Origin: Dastarcus helophoroides
Lineage: Eukaryota; Arthropoda; Insecta; Coleoptera; Bothrideridae
DNA: 64,000 nt
Direction: 5' to 3'
Assembly (NCBI GenBank): GCA_028583605.1
Contig: CM053327.1
Coordinates: 23,361,629-23,425,628 of the forward strand
The notes under the pieces: generated by a model
Seen by the model: only the letters and a program-made list of their open reading frames with translations
What the model was told of the DNA's origin: nothing
Database searches by the model: none
Part shown: positions 54,201 to 61,196 of the stretch, piece by piece
Position numbering within the stretch: the first letter of the stretch is position 1
Layout of the letters: each line of letters begins with the position of its first letter
Program-made: the position numbers and the translations under genes

Positions 54201-57115
54201 ATTTCAAGTTTGTGATTTTCAAGTGTTCTTAAACATAATACAACAAAATAAAAGTGAACCTGTTTGTTTCAACTTGTAAATTTGCTGGACACAAGTCTTT
54301 AAAAAATTAAGAGAGTTCATTAAGCACGAATCATCTGACACTTTTATTTAATTCTTTCGTTCGTATATGGTGCGTCGGTTATTAATTTCCCAAAGTTTAT
54401 CTTAACCCTAATAATTGCAAAGTTTTTCCCCAGCTTGCCATTTAGCTTGTACTCAAAGGTTTTCAAACCAAATGCAGCTAACTTTGTACCTGATTATCGG
54501 TGGGTGTTCGCTGGTTACTTTGTACACAGAGGTTCTCAAATTATTTTCAGGTGTCTGTTTTTATTTCCCAATTCTTGTGTGTTTTTGTCGCTTCTATATT
54601 CAAGCATTCGTCACACAGCATATAGTTTCCTGCTAAAACCTTTGAGCTAACAATATCCAAAGGATAATGCTACGAGAAAATGGAGCTCAAGCTTGGAAAT
54701 GAAGTTGTGATTTATCGTAATAAATCAAATTTATAAATGTTGATTCAATCGTACAGATCTCTCGTTCTCTCACTCTTTCTTTCTTTCCTTTGTTAACTTG
54801 TTCCTTTGTTTGGTTTTCTGTTTTTCTCATACCAAACTCAATCACTCGAACTTAAACGAGTGTCATAAAATAAACTAGAAATATTGTTCAGATTTCGTAG
54901 AAACTTTCTGAGCAGAAATTTCCCTTCCAACACTACATCTACTTCTACGGCTACTCTTCAGGGGCGTTTTCTGGCTTAGAAAGTGGCTAAGCTTGACTTA
55001 GCACAAAAACCATTGAAATTAGAGTTAGAAACTGGCAAGAAGGTCCCATTTCTTTCATCAAGATATTTCCCTAACAAGACCTGATGCTGATACTGCTCGT
55101 CCGCCTTCGTTAGTAAATTTATGTTGACAGTAAATCTAGGCATGCGACTATAGATTAGTAATTTTGCAAAAGCTTCCCGATCGCGACGCGCGGTGTTGTA
55201 ATTCTCCGTGGCCTATATAGGGGGTCCTTTTTTTTGGACGTGTAACCGATGAGGGGGCCCGCGGATAAAGCAGACCGGGCGAGTATACCAGAACAAGAAC
55301 CAGAAGAGGTTACTACTCCTTCTAGAGTGTTAACGCGTACGTTCCCGCGGAGCACACCCAGGGGTTCACATGTGTTGGGACTTTGTCTATGTTTAGAAAG
55401 TTCTTCAGACAACCTTCTTACAACACTGGTTCCGGTTTTCCTTGTTTTTTTCCACGTTTCGAGAACTTACAGTATATCATCAGCAAATCCTAATATAGGT
55501 GCCTGCTGTCAGTTTTCGATCCTGCGGTGATGGGTGTGATCGATTTTTTGAACCCCTGGAAACTCAGCTTCCGACAACAGAACACCGAAGAGCGACCTCA
55601 AGAAAATAGACCTTCGAAGCAAATTTGCTTTATTTCTTTTCGTCTCTTTATTTTCTATTCTCTTTGTGTATCTTTTTCCTTTCCTGACTGGTAGTTGCAC
55701 CAGTCAGCGGTAGGGTTCTTGGCCTTGTAATAATTTTCTAACGACTTTCTCATTTATTCGCGTATGTTGTGGAATTTTAAATTCCTTTCTCTTTTTTTCT
55801 GTACTCCCCCCAACCCCACATTACTCAAAGTTAGGAAAAGTTAATGAAATCATATAAGAGCGAAAAACCATCAAATAAAATCATCAGACAATTTATAATA
55901 TACTTGCCTATTTATTCCGTAGCAAACATCACACAAATGGCGCAAGAACTTCACGTTGAACAGAAATTGTTTTTTTTTGTGTTCATTTACGTTAATTAGC
56001 ACAAACAGAAGCAATTTTTTTAAAACTCCCGTATTTCGTACTCGTTTTCATAAATCTGGGAGTTTACCATAATTTTTTTTAAACTAGTTCCATCGAAGTT
56101 CAGTATTTGACTACCTGTCAATTTCTATATGGTGGTTTATGTTTTTCTTCCCCTACCCTTAATCTCTGGGGACCGAAAGATATACTCTACATCTCGCTAG
56201 AGGGCACGGGGATGCAGAATTTCTACTAATTTAAATATTTCTAATCCAAATTAACCCTTAAATAAATTTTAAAAAGAATTCTTAAAAGTGCAAACCAAAC
56301 TGCAAACCCCTTTTGAATGATGCCATCCCTTTATCTTGCAAGTTTTACTTCGATAACTGAAATTTAAATAACTTACAATTGTACGTGTTTATAAGGGCGT
56401 TTTTTGAACGTCAAATTCCTCCAGTCTACCACCACATGGTCTTGCCGAGAGATTTGCTACGGTCTCCGTTATTGACACTTAACAGCTCTTTTAGCGCCCT
56501 AATTTACGATATCAGCGGTCCTTCAAAAGTAACATGTTCTTTTACTCAGATATCCGTATTTATGTGTGCTTAAATCATTTTTTTGAAACAAACCAGGTCT
56601 AACAAATAACCCTTATCTAATTTGTGAACTGTTAAGAAGTCTGTTTCTTAAGCAAAACGTTATGTTACAAAAAATTTTCATAATACAGTATTTGTAGATT
56701 TAATATTTTCAAAAAAAAATATTAAATAAAATTTAATTAAGTTAAACAAACGAGGAAATAGAACAGTTTAGTAGAACTCGACTCACCACAGTATCTATGC
56801 TTTCTTACCTTTATATTAACAGTGCTTGGCGCCAATTTATTTTTAGCGTTCCTAATTTTCTCTAAGGCAAATCCACAACTTTCTTGTTCAAATTAATTTT
56901 GTTTTATTTTTTACAGAACTGCCCTGAAGCATTCACCACTTGAAGAAAGCTGGATGCACAAAACTCATAAAAAAGATGCTCCTTATCTTCTACAAACTAT
57001 AAAGTTATATGGTCAAAATGCGAAATTCTGCTCAATATCTGAAGATTTTAAGTCATTTCTGACAGTTGACAACGAAGGAAAAATATATTTTATGGAGTTC
57101 TTTGATGTGCAATAA
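24090..57115 (+). CDS. Dark: Apaf-1/Dark-type apoptosome adaptor, 13 coding exons (two single-base frameshifts)
   Basis: Adaptor that assembles the apoptosome and recruits an initiator caspase in the cytoplasm (role known for the Apaf-1/Dark/CED-4 family). Joined exons: 24090-24230, 24293-24515, 44163-44369, 46908-47154, 47208-47440, 47495-48050, 48741-48940, 48999-49119, 49179-49338, 49392-50025, 52220-53078, 53132-53286, 56917-57115. All junctions are GT-AG and phase-compatible. Discounting one extra base in each of exons 2 and 3, the product is 1310 aa, close to human Apaf-1 (about 1250) and fly Dark (about 1440). Domain order: CARD about 1-95, P-loop GMLGYGKSS 142-150, Walker B VVILDNV 231-237, CKGHPMIVSLIG 308-319, winged-helix LHD-like IHDLHFNYL 439-447, WD40 propellers from about 602 to the end. 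The C-terminal DFKSFLTVDNEGKIYFME resembles the last blade of human Apaf-1. Start: the first ATG opens a CARD-like helix. Introns range from 53 bp to 19.6 kb. Confidence 0.9.
24293..24515 (+). CDS. Dark: Apaf-1 exon 2: CARD helices 4-6 and linker, contains +1 frameshift
   Basis: Acceptor TTCTTTTGTTTAG, donor GTAAGT at 24516. The exon opens in phase 0 (RVDALCDILNVKNDKERSKF), matching the part of the CARD with 'ML..IL...' in Apaf-1. Near the A5 run at 24379-24383 the homologous frame moves by one base: the original frame hits a TGA after 15 more codons, while the next frame continues as FDRIVSAAIREAIKNDELDV to the donor. Exon length is 223 nt; dropping one A gives 222 nt, exactly 74 codons, and restores phase 0 at the donor. 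Confidence 0.8.
25660..25935 (-). repeat. Dispersed repeat, copy 2, uninterrupted
   Basis: The reverse complement aligns with 19605-20025 without the family B insert, giving an empty-site comparison. Shared strings include ACTAGTAATATTTAGA and ATTTCTGCCAA. Confidence 0.6.
26822..27049. mobile_element. Possible small TIR element
   Basis: TTGCCAGGTGGCCGGGA at the left and CACCTGGTAAA at the right form a short imperfect inverted repeat. GC content is raised relative to the flanks. No target duplication was found. Confidence 0.3.
28452..28460 (+). repeat. Target-site duplication, left copy
   Basis: GAATTAATG, directly before the element end ACCGGTGTGAAGACAGC, is repeated exactly at 34709-34717 after the other end. 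Confidence 0.9.
28740..32400 (+). repeat. Left-arm tandem array, about 25 units of about 148 bp
   Basis: Each unit carries the highly conserved box GACTGACGGCGGGATCTTC followed by GGGTGAAATGTACCC. Two unit types mostly alternate: type A (ACAGCCTAGGCCTAACC, TTTGATTCAGCAAGATA, AAGCAACTGTAAAAAACTG) and type B (ACAGCCTGGACCTAACC, TTCTATTCGGAAAAATAT). The outermost unit, near 28745, and the innermost, near 32308, are the most diverged. Confidence 0.9.
32405..34440 (-). repeat. Right-arm tandem array, about 14 units, inverted
   Basis: The same units in reverse complement (GATCCCGCCGTCAGTCGATC), again with mixed A and B types. It ends in the diverged outer unit (CAGGGTGAAATGCACCCC, seen here in reverse complement) that mirrors the left outer unit. 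Confidence 0.9.
34709..34717 (+). repeat. Target-site duplication, right copy
   Basis: GAATTAATG, an exact copy of 28452-28460. Confidence 0.9.
34718..35807. other. AT-rich intron DNA
   Basis: No exon, RNA gene or repeat recognised. Confidence 0.5.
35869..35909 (-). ncRNA. Hammerhead-ribozyme-like motif, minus-strand arm
   Basis: A mirror image of the motif in the other arm with identical core, stem II, GAA, ACGCGT and stem I pairing, and the same extra base. Both strands would therefore carry one motif. Confidence 0.45.
35953..35993 (+). ncRNA. Hammerhead-ribozyme-like motif, plus-strand arm
   Basis: Layout matches a type I hammerhead with tiny stem III: CTCT (35953-35956), CTGAAGA (35957-35963, core CUGANGA), GATAGC/GCTATC stem II (35965-35970 with 35974-35979), GAA (35980-35982), self-complementary ACGCGT (35983-35988), T as the residue before the cleavage point, then AGAG (35990-35993) pairing with CTCT. 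The one misfit is an extra T at 35964 between the core and stem II. Short self-complementary stem III that works in dimers is known from hammerheads of Penelope-like elements. Confidence 0.45.
36265..36370. mobile_element. 90-bp hAT MITE with 8-bp target duplication
   Basis: The element 36273-36362 starts CAGTGTTTCCCAACTGG and ends TTGGGAAACATTG, inverted ends of 13 bp with one mismatch. GCTTAGAG occurs directly on both sides (36265-36272 and 36363-36370). An 8-bp duplication and CAGTG ends are typical of hAT elements. It has no coding capacity. Confidence 0.8.
36846..36910. mobile_element. Tiny TIR element or remnant
   Basis: ACATAGGTGTTCCATT and AATGAAACATCCTGTATA are imperfect inverted ends about 30 bp apart, similar to the TACAGGGTGTTCC motif of other elements in the window. 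Confidence 0.35.
37834..38998. mobile_element. Foldback element with about 430-bp arms
   Basis: TATACAAGGTGATTCCAAAA at the left is complementary to the end CACCTTGTATA at 38998. The arms stay alignable for about 430 bp, including CCAGTGGCGGGTAT and its complement. The outer TA on both sides could be a mariner-type target. A central spacer separates the arms and there is no transposase frame. Confidence 0.7.
38999..40131. other. AT-rich intron DNA
   Basis: Nothing recognised except short AT-rich frames. Confidence 0.45.
40132..40280 (+). repeat. Diverged segment, left copy
   Basis: AGCGGAAAAAGAAAATATTA to CTTCTGGTTAGTTT aligns with 40650-40830. It has stops in the frame that is open in the right copy. 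Confidence 0.5.
40263..40612 (+). pseudogene. 3' end of an R1-like LINE (CCHC tail)
   Basis: An 86-codon frame includes RFCAEAGETAKHVLCKCDAL then ARKRYVQLGW. This is the zinc-knuckle-like C-x-C-x-H-x-C tail found after RNase H in R1/Jockey-type pol proteins, with the first Cys replaced by Tyr. The segment ends TAATCTAATCTAA, a tail type common in R1-group LINEs. The rest of the element is missing, so this is a 5'-truncated dead copy. Confidence 0.65.
40650..40840 (+). repeat. Diverged segment, right copy with open frame
   Basis: The frame EKENITDELSFYLKFSTPNA then KASVNVKNDRFLLNA and VVSDETSGQFLSLKF is open. It is alignable in parts with 40132-40280 on the other side of the LINE tail. The protein family is unknown. 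Confidence 0.4.
40870..41640. mobile_element. Possible hAT-like element with CCCGGGAT ends
   Basis: AATCCCGGGATTTTCGGGAT at the left (40930-40950) and AATCCCGGGATTAG plus ACCGGGATAT at the right (about 41610-41635) form imperfect inverted ends, as seen in several insect DNA transposons. The interior is AT-rich and non-coding. Confidence 0.4.
41641..42509. other. Intron DNA
   Basis: Contains an 87-codon AT-rich frame at 41946-42209 (RSRLTNFLRNTFKIELKDQ) that I considered as an NB-ARC exon and rejected. Nothing else stands out. Confidence 0.4.
42510..43412. mobile_element. Foldback element, family A, third copy, with nested insertion
   Basis: The left end GACAGAGTAACGGTACTCTC and right end TGAATCTGTTTCAACCGACA match the ends of the copy at 13673-14700. 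Internal matches include AATTAAATTAGGAAGACTTA and TTAATTAGGATGAGCATGG. Family B sequence interrupts it at 43233-43340. Confidence 0.6.
43233..43340 (-). mobile_element. Family B insertion nested in family A, 108 bp
   Basis: The family A sequence reads GTG then TAG across this point at 14600-14620, whereas here 108 bp are inserted between GTG and TAG. The insert matches the left arm of 35808-36100. Its hammerhead-like core has CTAAAGA instead of CTGAAGA and one stem II mismatch, so it is decayed. Confidence 0.65.
43413..44162. other. Intron DNA
   Basis: AT-rich, non-coding, up to the exon 3 acceptor. Confidence 0.5.
44163..44369 (+). CDS. Dark: Apaf-1 exon 3: NB-ARC P-loop, contains +1 frameshift
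   Basis: Acceptor TTTTGTTCTTTTCAG, donor GTAAGC at 44370. The first part reads ELQIKKHLRRLLWNEQL, equivalent to the helix before the P-loop in Apaf-1. The second part, one frame over, reads VVYGMLGYGKSSLICNIFQD, an unmistakable Walker A (GxxGxGKS), then RWFWVKPGENQLKENVLQPMW. The switch falls at TTAGGTGG (44211-44218), where removing one G makes the exon 206 nt and joins it in phase to exons 2 and 4. As written, the P-loop frame has a TAG at 44212-44214. That TAG could act as a weak acceptor giving an in-frame exon from 44215, but it lacks a pyrimidine tract. Confidence 0.8.
44370..46907 (+). other. Dark: Intron 3 of the Apaf-1 gene, 2.5 kb
   Basis: Contains a hAT-like terminus (AATGGTTCCCAACACCCAG at 44385) with the TGTGACTCGCGG motif and a possible partner near 44750, and otherwise AT-rich DNA. 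A GC-rich patch lies at 45485-45540. Confidence 0.5.
46908..47154 (+). CDS. Dark: Apaf-1 exon 4: NB-ARC Walker B and sensor region
   Basis: Acceptor TATTTTTTAG, donor GTAAGT. The exon starts with the last base of a split Arg codon and encodes about 82 residues. CPEDIERLKDCLKDVF corresponds to the Apaf-1 helix before Walker B; DAVVILDNV is Walker B; CKLIITTQFKDIL is the sensor I strand. Compared with the usual hhhLDDVW and TTR of Apaf-1, the second acidic residue is Asn and the sensor Arg is Gln. Confidence 0.88.
47208..47440 (+). CDS. Dark: Apaf-1 exon 5: helical domain 1 with GxP box
   Basis: Acceptor ATTATTTTAG, donor GTGAGT. Encodes residues about 273-350. The core HDLCKGHPMIVSLIGSIL closely matches the Apaf-1 stretch CKGSPLVVSLIG, which packs against the nucleotide (the GLPL position of NB-ARC ATPases). 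It ends in phase 2 and continues in exon 6 across a 54-bp intron. Confidence 0.9.
47495..48050 (+). CDS. Dark: Apaf-1 exon 6: winged-helix and helical domain 2
   Basis: Longest NB-ARC exon, 185 codons. DLAVFEKDVNIIPEVLEILW matches the winged-helix 'DLSILQKDVKVPTKVL' segment of Apaf-1. YGIHDLHFNYL occupies the LHD/MHD site whose His contacts the bound nucleotide. The following helices (TLQYIGHHLLHAQMFERFDI) match the HD2 arm. Donor GTAAGT at 48051, phase 0. Confidence 0.92.
48051..48740 (+). other. Dark: Intron 6 of the Apaf-1 gene, 690 bp
   Basis: Non-coding. Nothing recognised apart from a (TAC)n-like run near 48122. Confidence 0.6.
48741..48940 (+). CDS. Dark: Apaf-1 exon 7: end of helical arm
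   Basis: Acceptor CAAATTTTCAG, donor GTATGT. Reads DPSRKKKLEDYEKFIKICGG, DILQCALQ, then NDINNLYFSV, corresponding to the Apaf-1 stretch that links HD2 to the first WD blade. It ends with two bases of an Asn codon completed by exon 8. Confidence 0.88.
48999..49119 (+). CDS. Dark: Apaf-1 exon 8: first WD40 strand set
   Basis: Acceptor TTTTTTTAG, donor GTATGC. Encodes SRLLKLEDQVTTACFSTD followed by HESILVGTASGAIK, a typical WD40 outer-to-inner strand pattern ('V..ACFS.D...I..G...G.I'). Phase 0 at its end. Confidence 0.88.
49179..49338 (+). CDS. Dark: Apaf-1 exon 9: WD40 blade ending in VWTHN
   Basis: Acceptor GAAATTTTCAG, donor GTATGA. Reads EEFRGHRGKILGLQVKPN then FLSVSEDRHVKVWTHNF, a full WD repeat with the GH dipeptide and the structural Asp before 'VKVW'. 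It ends with the first base of an Asp codon completed in exon 10. Confidence 0.9.
49392..50025 (+). CDS. Dark: Apaf-1 exon 10: WD40 blades
   Basis: Acceptor TATCTATTTTAG, donor GTGAGA. Encodes about 211 residues with several WD blades: SGTKKGKIIIWDCSSQPKVE, CVMFSADDSLVIFTRDSCVF and AAMTSDAKYLVAGTEEHSIF followed by LWDIESLELIQQL. It starts with the end of an Asp codon and stops in phase 2. Confidence 0.92.
50026..52219 (+). other. Dark: Intron 10 of the Apaf-1 gene, 2.2 kb, with a diverged tandem duplication
   Basis: 51469-51690 and 51719-51960 share ATGGCCGA, CGGAAACG, AGAGGGTTGT, GCTAATAAGTTAAC and GTACAAAGTTC in the same order and orientation, so one arose by duplication. The rest is AT-rich and non-coding. 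Confidence 0.6.
52220..53078 (+). CDS. Dark: Apaf-1 exon 11: second WD40 propeller
   Basis: Acceptor GGCTCTTTTCAG completes an Arg codon from exon 10. The in-frame ATG at 52191 lies in the intron, before the acceptor, and is not used. 286 codons with repeated 'hTFSSDGSKVLYALANGQVM', 'VDIVGNVSLWNL' and 'SLSFCHNLLAIGFTDGKIT' blade signatures. These are weakly conserved, as in the second propeller of insect Dark proteins. Donor GTAATG at 53079. Confidence 0.9.
53132..53286 (+). CDS. Dark: Apaf-1 exon 12: WD40 blade
   Basis: Acceptor TTATTTTCAG, donor GTAAGT. Encodes VFNITNLNNIVLNVHVSSVN then CLKFSPFHEPILVSIGSQIA and WFNLASF, one WD-like blade. It ends with two bases of an Arg codon. Confidence 0.9.
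53287..56916 (+). other. Dark: Intron 12 of the Apaf-1 gene, 3.6 kb, with a CpG-rich island
   Basis: 55180-55400 is much richer in GC and CpG than its surroundings, with CCTATATAGG at 55212 and an open frame from 55249 (GPADKADRASIPEQEPEEVT). A perfect 9-bp hairpin CTGACTGGT/ACCAGTCAG lies at 55684-55707. A GTTGTTGTCG-type patch at 53590-53680 may be mobile-element debris. No other gene was found. Confidence 0.5.
56917..57115 (+). CDS. Dark: Apaf-1 exon 13: last blade and stop codon
   Basis: Acceptor TTTTATTTTTTACAG. Encodes TALKHSPLEESWMHKTHKKD, then FCSISEDFKSFLTVDNEGKI followed by YFMEFFDVQ and TAA at 57113-57115. The ending matches the human Apaf-1 C-terminus in layout (SPDFKTYVTVDNLGILYIL), so the true 3' end of the coding region is reached here. 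Confidence 0.92.
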
Positions 57116-58640
57116 TTGGGGATAGGTAAATAATTGCTCATGTTTTTAGTTACTCTATTAGAAGATAGTAAAAGCAGCAGTAATTACGTATATTCTATGA
57201 ACTTTTAATCTGTTAGCTTAGGGCAGTAGAATTTCTCCATACAATAATTTTATATATTATAAGGTGTGTACTTCTGGCAATCAAAATCACAAGTATCATT
57301 GTTGGATCAACTATTATAAAATTGACGATACTTTATTTCAAAACTACTGATGCAATGGCACCTTTGTTTTAGTTTATGTATGGGAAATTTAAGTATATAT
57401 TAATGAATTTGTGATTTATAATTTGTGATGGCAGTTAGTGCCAAATTTTTATACTTATACATATTTTTTCTATGTAGCCTAGGAAAATATTTTTATAAAC
57501 AAATTGTTAAAAGTAAATATAAAAAATAGTCATTACCTTTTTTAAAAAAAAACAATATTAAAATGACAAAAAGTATGATTTAGTCTAAAGATAAAATAGA
57601 TTTAGTTTTATTATATACATTTATACTCACATAGTAATAGAATTTGATTTTTGTTAGATATTATCTGTTTTTGTTTTTTAAAGGTTTAATCTAAAATCTT
57701 TATGTGTTGTTTTTCTTTCAAGTGTTTGCTGCAAAATGAAGTGTTTTTTAAATTGGTAATATAAGGTTCAATAATATTTTGGCTTACTTGTAGCTAACTT
57801 ATTACAAACTAGTCAGCCAAAAGGGTAAAAAGTACTTCATTTTATATTTCTGTATCAGGTTTATCATTATTAAGTTTCTTATTTGTTCACTTTTTAGGTT
57901 GTTTTTTTTATTAAAATTATAAGATATTTTCCGTCCATGCTAAAATTTCTGATAAATTATGCAAAGATTTTTTATTCCATGGACAGCTTAAAATATGTTT
58001 TTTAATACCCATAGTTCACTATATTTATTTTTTGTTTTATCATTCATTTTCATTTTGCTAAGATTTTATTTTTGTTAATATGATCCTAATTGTATCTTAC
58101 TTTTAGTCATTTATTGAATGTATCAGAAAAGTTTAAACTTTGACTTACGCCTTTTATCTCATAATGAATATAATCATTTTAACTAATAATGAAATATTTC
58201 AGTTTTGATTTACAAATTTTTCACGATTAATCATTTACTTATAATTCAATGGTTGAAGTATTATAAGTTGTGGTTATATAATTATTTCATTTTTTATTCA
58301 ACAATGCAATGACTACAAATATCTCTTCTCTTTTCTCAGTAAAATGCTTTTTGCATTTTGTTTTAGCTTTCTTTGCATAAATATGAAATGTAAGTACAGC
58401 ATATCCAACTTTGGCATTATAGAGTATAGAAAACAACATTTATATCATAGTACAGTTTCTTGTTCTCAGAATTAATCGTTCTTTCAGATACTTATTTTCT
58501 TCTAAATATTTCAACTAAAATTTCTTTGGCATATCTGTTTTATGAACAAATAATGTTTTTTATTTTACATTCTTATTAATGTAATTGTTTTCCTAATATG
58601 AGTTACGATTATAATTTCCTTTCAATAAACTTTTCTGATT
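57116..58640 (+). other. Dark: Probable 3' UTR of the Apaf-1 gene
   Basis: Very AT-rich and without coding potential. The first canonical AATAAA after the stop codon is at 58624-58629, which would give a UTR of about 1.5 kb. ATTAAA variants occur earlier (for example near 57555), so a shorter UTR is possible. Confidence 0.35.
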
Positions 58641-59851
58641 GCAGAAGATTTGAATATGTTGTTGTTTAAAATAATTCAAATAGCAATCTTAATTTGATCT
58701 GAAAATTATAAAATTTCTTAATGAAATTTTGAGCATACTTTTATTATAAAAATTTTTGAAATTAGTATGTGTTCTCTTTCTTGTTCTTTTAATAGAGCAT
58801 GATGTGCAGTTGAACAAAATGCTCAAATTATTAATATTTATAGTCAAGTTATTATTATTTATTAAAAATTTACATATTATTTTATCGCGAGTAATCGAAT
58901 TTCTTAATTTAGTAAAGCATTTGATATTTGCTAGAGACAGCAATTACTTAACCATATTAGTAGGAATCTAAATATCAAATTTTTTATACATTGCCATTTC
59001 ATTGCATTATGGAATAAACTAGTTTTCATATGATCCTATGCATGTTTCTTATTTATCAATGTACATCTACAGTGTTAATTGAATCCCTTTAATTATATTT
59101 TATTACTTTTTTATATTAACAAATTATTTTAAACTTTTCTGACCTACAGTGCAGAATACTAAACAGATTAAGTAAAAATCTAGATGTTAGGAATATTTTT
59201 AATGTTTATTTTGTCTGATGTTACCTTTTTTAACATTGATAATATAGAACATAACCAAAAAGTTTTAAACTGTGGTATAATATTTTGTGATATAATACAA
59301 ATATTTTAACAGCACATGTTTTTGTTAATTATGCATAATTTATGAAGTTCTGTATTTTGTCTGATGGGTAGATTTTTAAAATACACCTTTTAAGGTAGCT
59401 CTAATATTTATCACATATCCTTCTTAACTTGATTGCTTTCTTTTAAATGGCTTTCTATGTATTTTTAATGTCTTTCTTTTACATAAGTTACAAGATTAGC
59501 AAAATGGGTTGGGATATTGCAATGCTGGCAAAGTTGTGCTAGTTTGTCAGTTAAAGAGTTTAGCTTTGATGCTAGAACATACCATGGTTCTAGTTAGAGT
59601 GAATGATGATCTCAGAAATCTTATTCTGTTTTTTTCATTTCTGCACTGTATGAAATATATTTATTTTTCCTAGTCGTAAATTAAGTGTTAATGTACATAA
59701 GTATAGATAAATTATTATTCAATTTTACATAAATATAGAAACAAGCAGTATTTTTTGTTTTAATCTTATATAACATATCTATTACAGAAATATTCTAGTG
59801 ACTCCTAAAACCAGGAAATATTCGAAAATATGAAATCTTAAAATATTCATA
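58641..59851. other. AT-rich intergenic DNA
   Basis: Nothing recognised. Confidence 0.5.
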
Positions 59852-61196
59852 TGCAGGATGGACCGTAAATAATGGTACATAGAGCAAGAGTAGATTTTTC
59901 TTATAAAAATAAAGTGATTTAGCCGCATTTAACTTATACCAAAAGTTGATATTATCAGAGATACAGGGTGTCAAATTTGAAAAAAAAAATGTGATTTTTT
60001 CTCATAACTGATGAATACGTTTCACTATAGACAAGAAATTTGGCATAGAGGGGTTTCTTTGGTCAAGAAATTCTAATTTGCTAATAGATTGTCAGTAACT
60101 CATAGGGAGCGCCACCTGCGCCACCTTGTATTATTCTAAAGCATCATAACTTTTTTGTGCCTTCATGTACATTTATTTTAAACAGATATTTTTCTTTACC
60201 TACATTTTTTACATAAAAAGGTATACTTTCTAAATGTTGATGCAAACAACCGTTTTCAAGATATTTGCTTTCAAACTTTGATGTACGTTTATTTTAAGTT
60301 ATGTAAATGTGAATTTTTCGCAGTAGGTTTCAAAATAAAAGTAATAAAACCGACTCTAAAATAGTTAATATCAAATATTGCTCTACTGACATTATTATTA
60401 CACATTTTTTGAATTTCTAAAGCAAATTTAAATAGAATACCAAAACAAAATTTAGTTTCAAAAATAAATATGTGAGAACTGACCTTTCTCATGTAGACGG
60501 ATTATAAACAATTAAAATTCTGGCGGTCTTTTATTGAAATTCATCTCCAAACATCTACTTTGACCACCCAGACTATTAAAATTTTCTTGTGTGGACTCAG
60601 AGATCATATCTCACATCTCTATGTTAGAAAATAAATTACGTCTTAATTTTTTGGATTTTCTTAATTAAGATTTTCAAAATTTAGGTAATAATATTAGCAG
60701 CAAAGGAATATTTGACATGAATTACTTTAAAAGCTGAAAATTTATTATCTTAGTAATTTAAGACCAAGGCACGTTACGCTTTAAAGGCAAATATCCTGGA
60801 AACGATTGCTTGTATCAATTTTCAGAAAGTACACCTTTAAGTAAAAAATATGGGGAAATAAAATAACCCATTTAAAATTATTATACGTGGGTGCATGAAA
60901 AAGTTATGATGAGTTAGAATTATGCAGGATAGCGCAGGTAGCGCCTCCTATCAGCTATTGGTAATATGTTAGCAAATTAGAGTTTGTTGACTTAATAAAC
61001 CCCTTGTACCGAATTTCGTGCTTATATTACAATTCATTCCATAATTATACGAAAAAATCGATTTTTTTTCAACTTTGGCACCCTGTATCTCTGTTAATAT
61101 CAATTTTGGTATAAGGTAAATGTAGCTAAATCACATTATTTTTATTCAAAAAATCCACCATTGATCTGTGTACCATTACTTATGGTCCATCTGCAG
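59852..61196. mobile_element. Foldback element, about 1.35 kb
   Basis: The left end TGCAGGATGGACCGTAAATA is complementary to the right end TTATGGTCCATCTGCA, and the arms stay alignable for about 400 bp (GGGAGCGCCACCTGCGCC against GGTAGCGCCTCC, and matching GATACAGGGTGTC). No coding frame is present. Confidence 0.65.

Noticed and set aside
57541..59100. Short plus and minus frames downstream of the Apaf-1 stop
   Set aside because: Extremely AT-rich, Lys/Asn/Ile/Phe/Leu-biased translations expected by chance.
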